Below, one piece after another: positions 63,518 through 64,000 of a stretch of DNA of 64,000 nucleotides. Source of the stretch: Bombella favorum (lineage in GTDB: Bacteria > Pseudomonadota > Alphaproteobacteria > Acetobacterales > Acetobacteraceae); assembly GCF_014048475.1 (NCBI RefSeq), contig NZ_NWUS01000001.1, forward strand, positions 558,001-622,000. Direction: 5' to 3'. A program made the position numbers and the translations under genes. The notes below the pieces were generated by a model. That model saw nothing but the letters and a program-made list of their open reading frames with translations, searched no databases and was not told the DNA's origin. How positions within the stretch are numbered: the first letter of the stretch is position 1; each line of letters starts with the position of its first letter.

Positions 63518-64000
63518 TCTGGCCGTCCACCAAAACGCCGCTGACGGCGCATGTAACGCTTCATGGCCTCGGCAAAATCTTTTTCACCAAAATCCGGCCA
63601 CAACACATCAAGAAACAGAAGCTCGGCATAGGCAGACTGCCAGAGCAAAAAATTGGAAAGACGGCTCTCCCCGCTTGTCCGCATCACGAGATCGGGGTCA
63701 GGCACATCATAGGTCTGAAGGGCACCAGCAAACAGGGTTTCATCAATAGCCCCCGGGTCTAGCGTCCCCGCCCGAACCTGTTCGGCCAAATGACGAGCCG
63801 CACCGGCAATCTCGGCACGGCTACCATAAGAAAGGGCTAAGGAGAGGGTCAGACGAGTGTTATGGCGTGTCTTCTCCTCCGCCCGGCGTAACTCTTGGTA
63901 AAAATTTCCCCCAAAACGTTGAGGATCACCAATAATGCGCAGCTGAACACCCTGCTCATCCAGCTCCCTGAAACGGTGCCGCAGATAGAACCGCATCAAC
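63514..64000 (-). CDS. uppS: Undecaprenyl diphosphate synthase, C-terminal part (5' end outside window)
   Basis: Cis-prenyltransferase making the lipid carrier for peptidoglycan and LPS. About 160 residues of the C-terminal two thirds: LRIIGDPQRFG, LTLSLALSYGSRAEI, DPDLVMRTSGESRLSNFLLWQSAYAELLF and WPDFGEKDFAEAM. The N-terminal DGNGRWA region lies beyond the right edge. Confidence 0.96.
   Translation of the reverse strand, partial: LMRFYLRHRFRELDEQGVQLRIIGDPQRFGGNFYQELRRAEEKTRHNTRLTLSLALSYGSRAEIAGAARHLAEQVRAGTLDPGAIDETLFAGALQTYDVPDPDLVMRTSGESRLSNFLLWQSAYAELLFLDVLWPDFGEKDFAEAMKRYMRRQRRFGGRPE

Noticed and set aside
1-64000. CRISPR arrays, insertion sequences, phage genes or defence systems
   Set aside because: No direct-repeat arrays, transposases, integrases or recognised defence genes were found on either strand.

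Overview
The window looks like a chromosomal segment of an acetic acid bacterium (Alphaproteobacteria, Acetobacteraceae). The gene order rpmH-rnpA-yidD-yidC-engB-argB-dapD-dapE and uppS-cdsA-dxr-rseP-bamA-skp-lpxD-fabZ-lpxA-lpxI is alphaproteobacterial. A short RNase D, an Hsp20-DUF1150 pair and a PmtA-type phospholipid methyltransferase point the same way. Genus cannot be fixed from the sequence alone; a Bombella/Saccharibacter/Gluconobacter-like bacterium is a reasonable guess. No phage, insertion sequence, CRISPR array or integrase was seen. Most of the window is housekeeping DNA, so the interest is in a few odd proteins and control elements.

Layout. 1-3981: 3' part of mutS, then glnD. 4034-9281: a divergent iron locus (TonB-dependent siderophore receptor on minus; PepSY membrane protein and a DUF3325/MRJP-like fusion on plus) with two Fur-box-like sites in the shared promoter region. 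9309-14491: thrC, an M16 peptidase, pmbA and a Tim44-domain protein, closed by two terminator hairpins. 14606-17655 (minus): pmtA, a degenerate heme-copper oxidase subunit I, ctaB and a 36-residue CoxF-like membrane peptide. 17840-24744: gshB, greB, galM and uvrB, with small unknown genes and a UbiB-family kinase. 24816-32761 (minus): gltD-gltB and pepF. 33126-40869 (plus, apart from the minus-strand hsp20-DUF1150 pair): tRNA-Leu, rnd, kdsD-lptC-lptA-lptB, a small membrane protein, def-fmt-truA. 40884-46348: an AT-rich sulfotransferase gene, hldE with an AGE-family epimerase, and a ClC channel. 46455-64000 (minus): lysine/arginine genes, the YidC insertion module with rpmH-rnpA, gloA, and the lipid A/outer-membrane assembly operon up to a truncated uppS.

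How they fit together. Much of the window serves the envelope: Kdo and heptose precursors (kdsD, hldE), lipid A (lpxD, fabZ, lpxA, lpxI), LPS transport (lptCAB), outer-membrane protein assembly (bamA, skp, rseP), inner-membrane insertion (yidC/yidD), undecaprenyl phosphate and phospholipid precursors (dxr, uppS, cdsA) and phosphatidylcholine (pmtA). Nitrogen assimilation is represented by glnD and gltBD. Heme O synthesis (ctaB) is expected to serve a bo3-type quinol oxidase. The neighbouring subunit-I homologue keeps apparent low-spin heme ligands but has lost the high-spin heme ligand and most copper ligands, and is probably the most unusual protein here.
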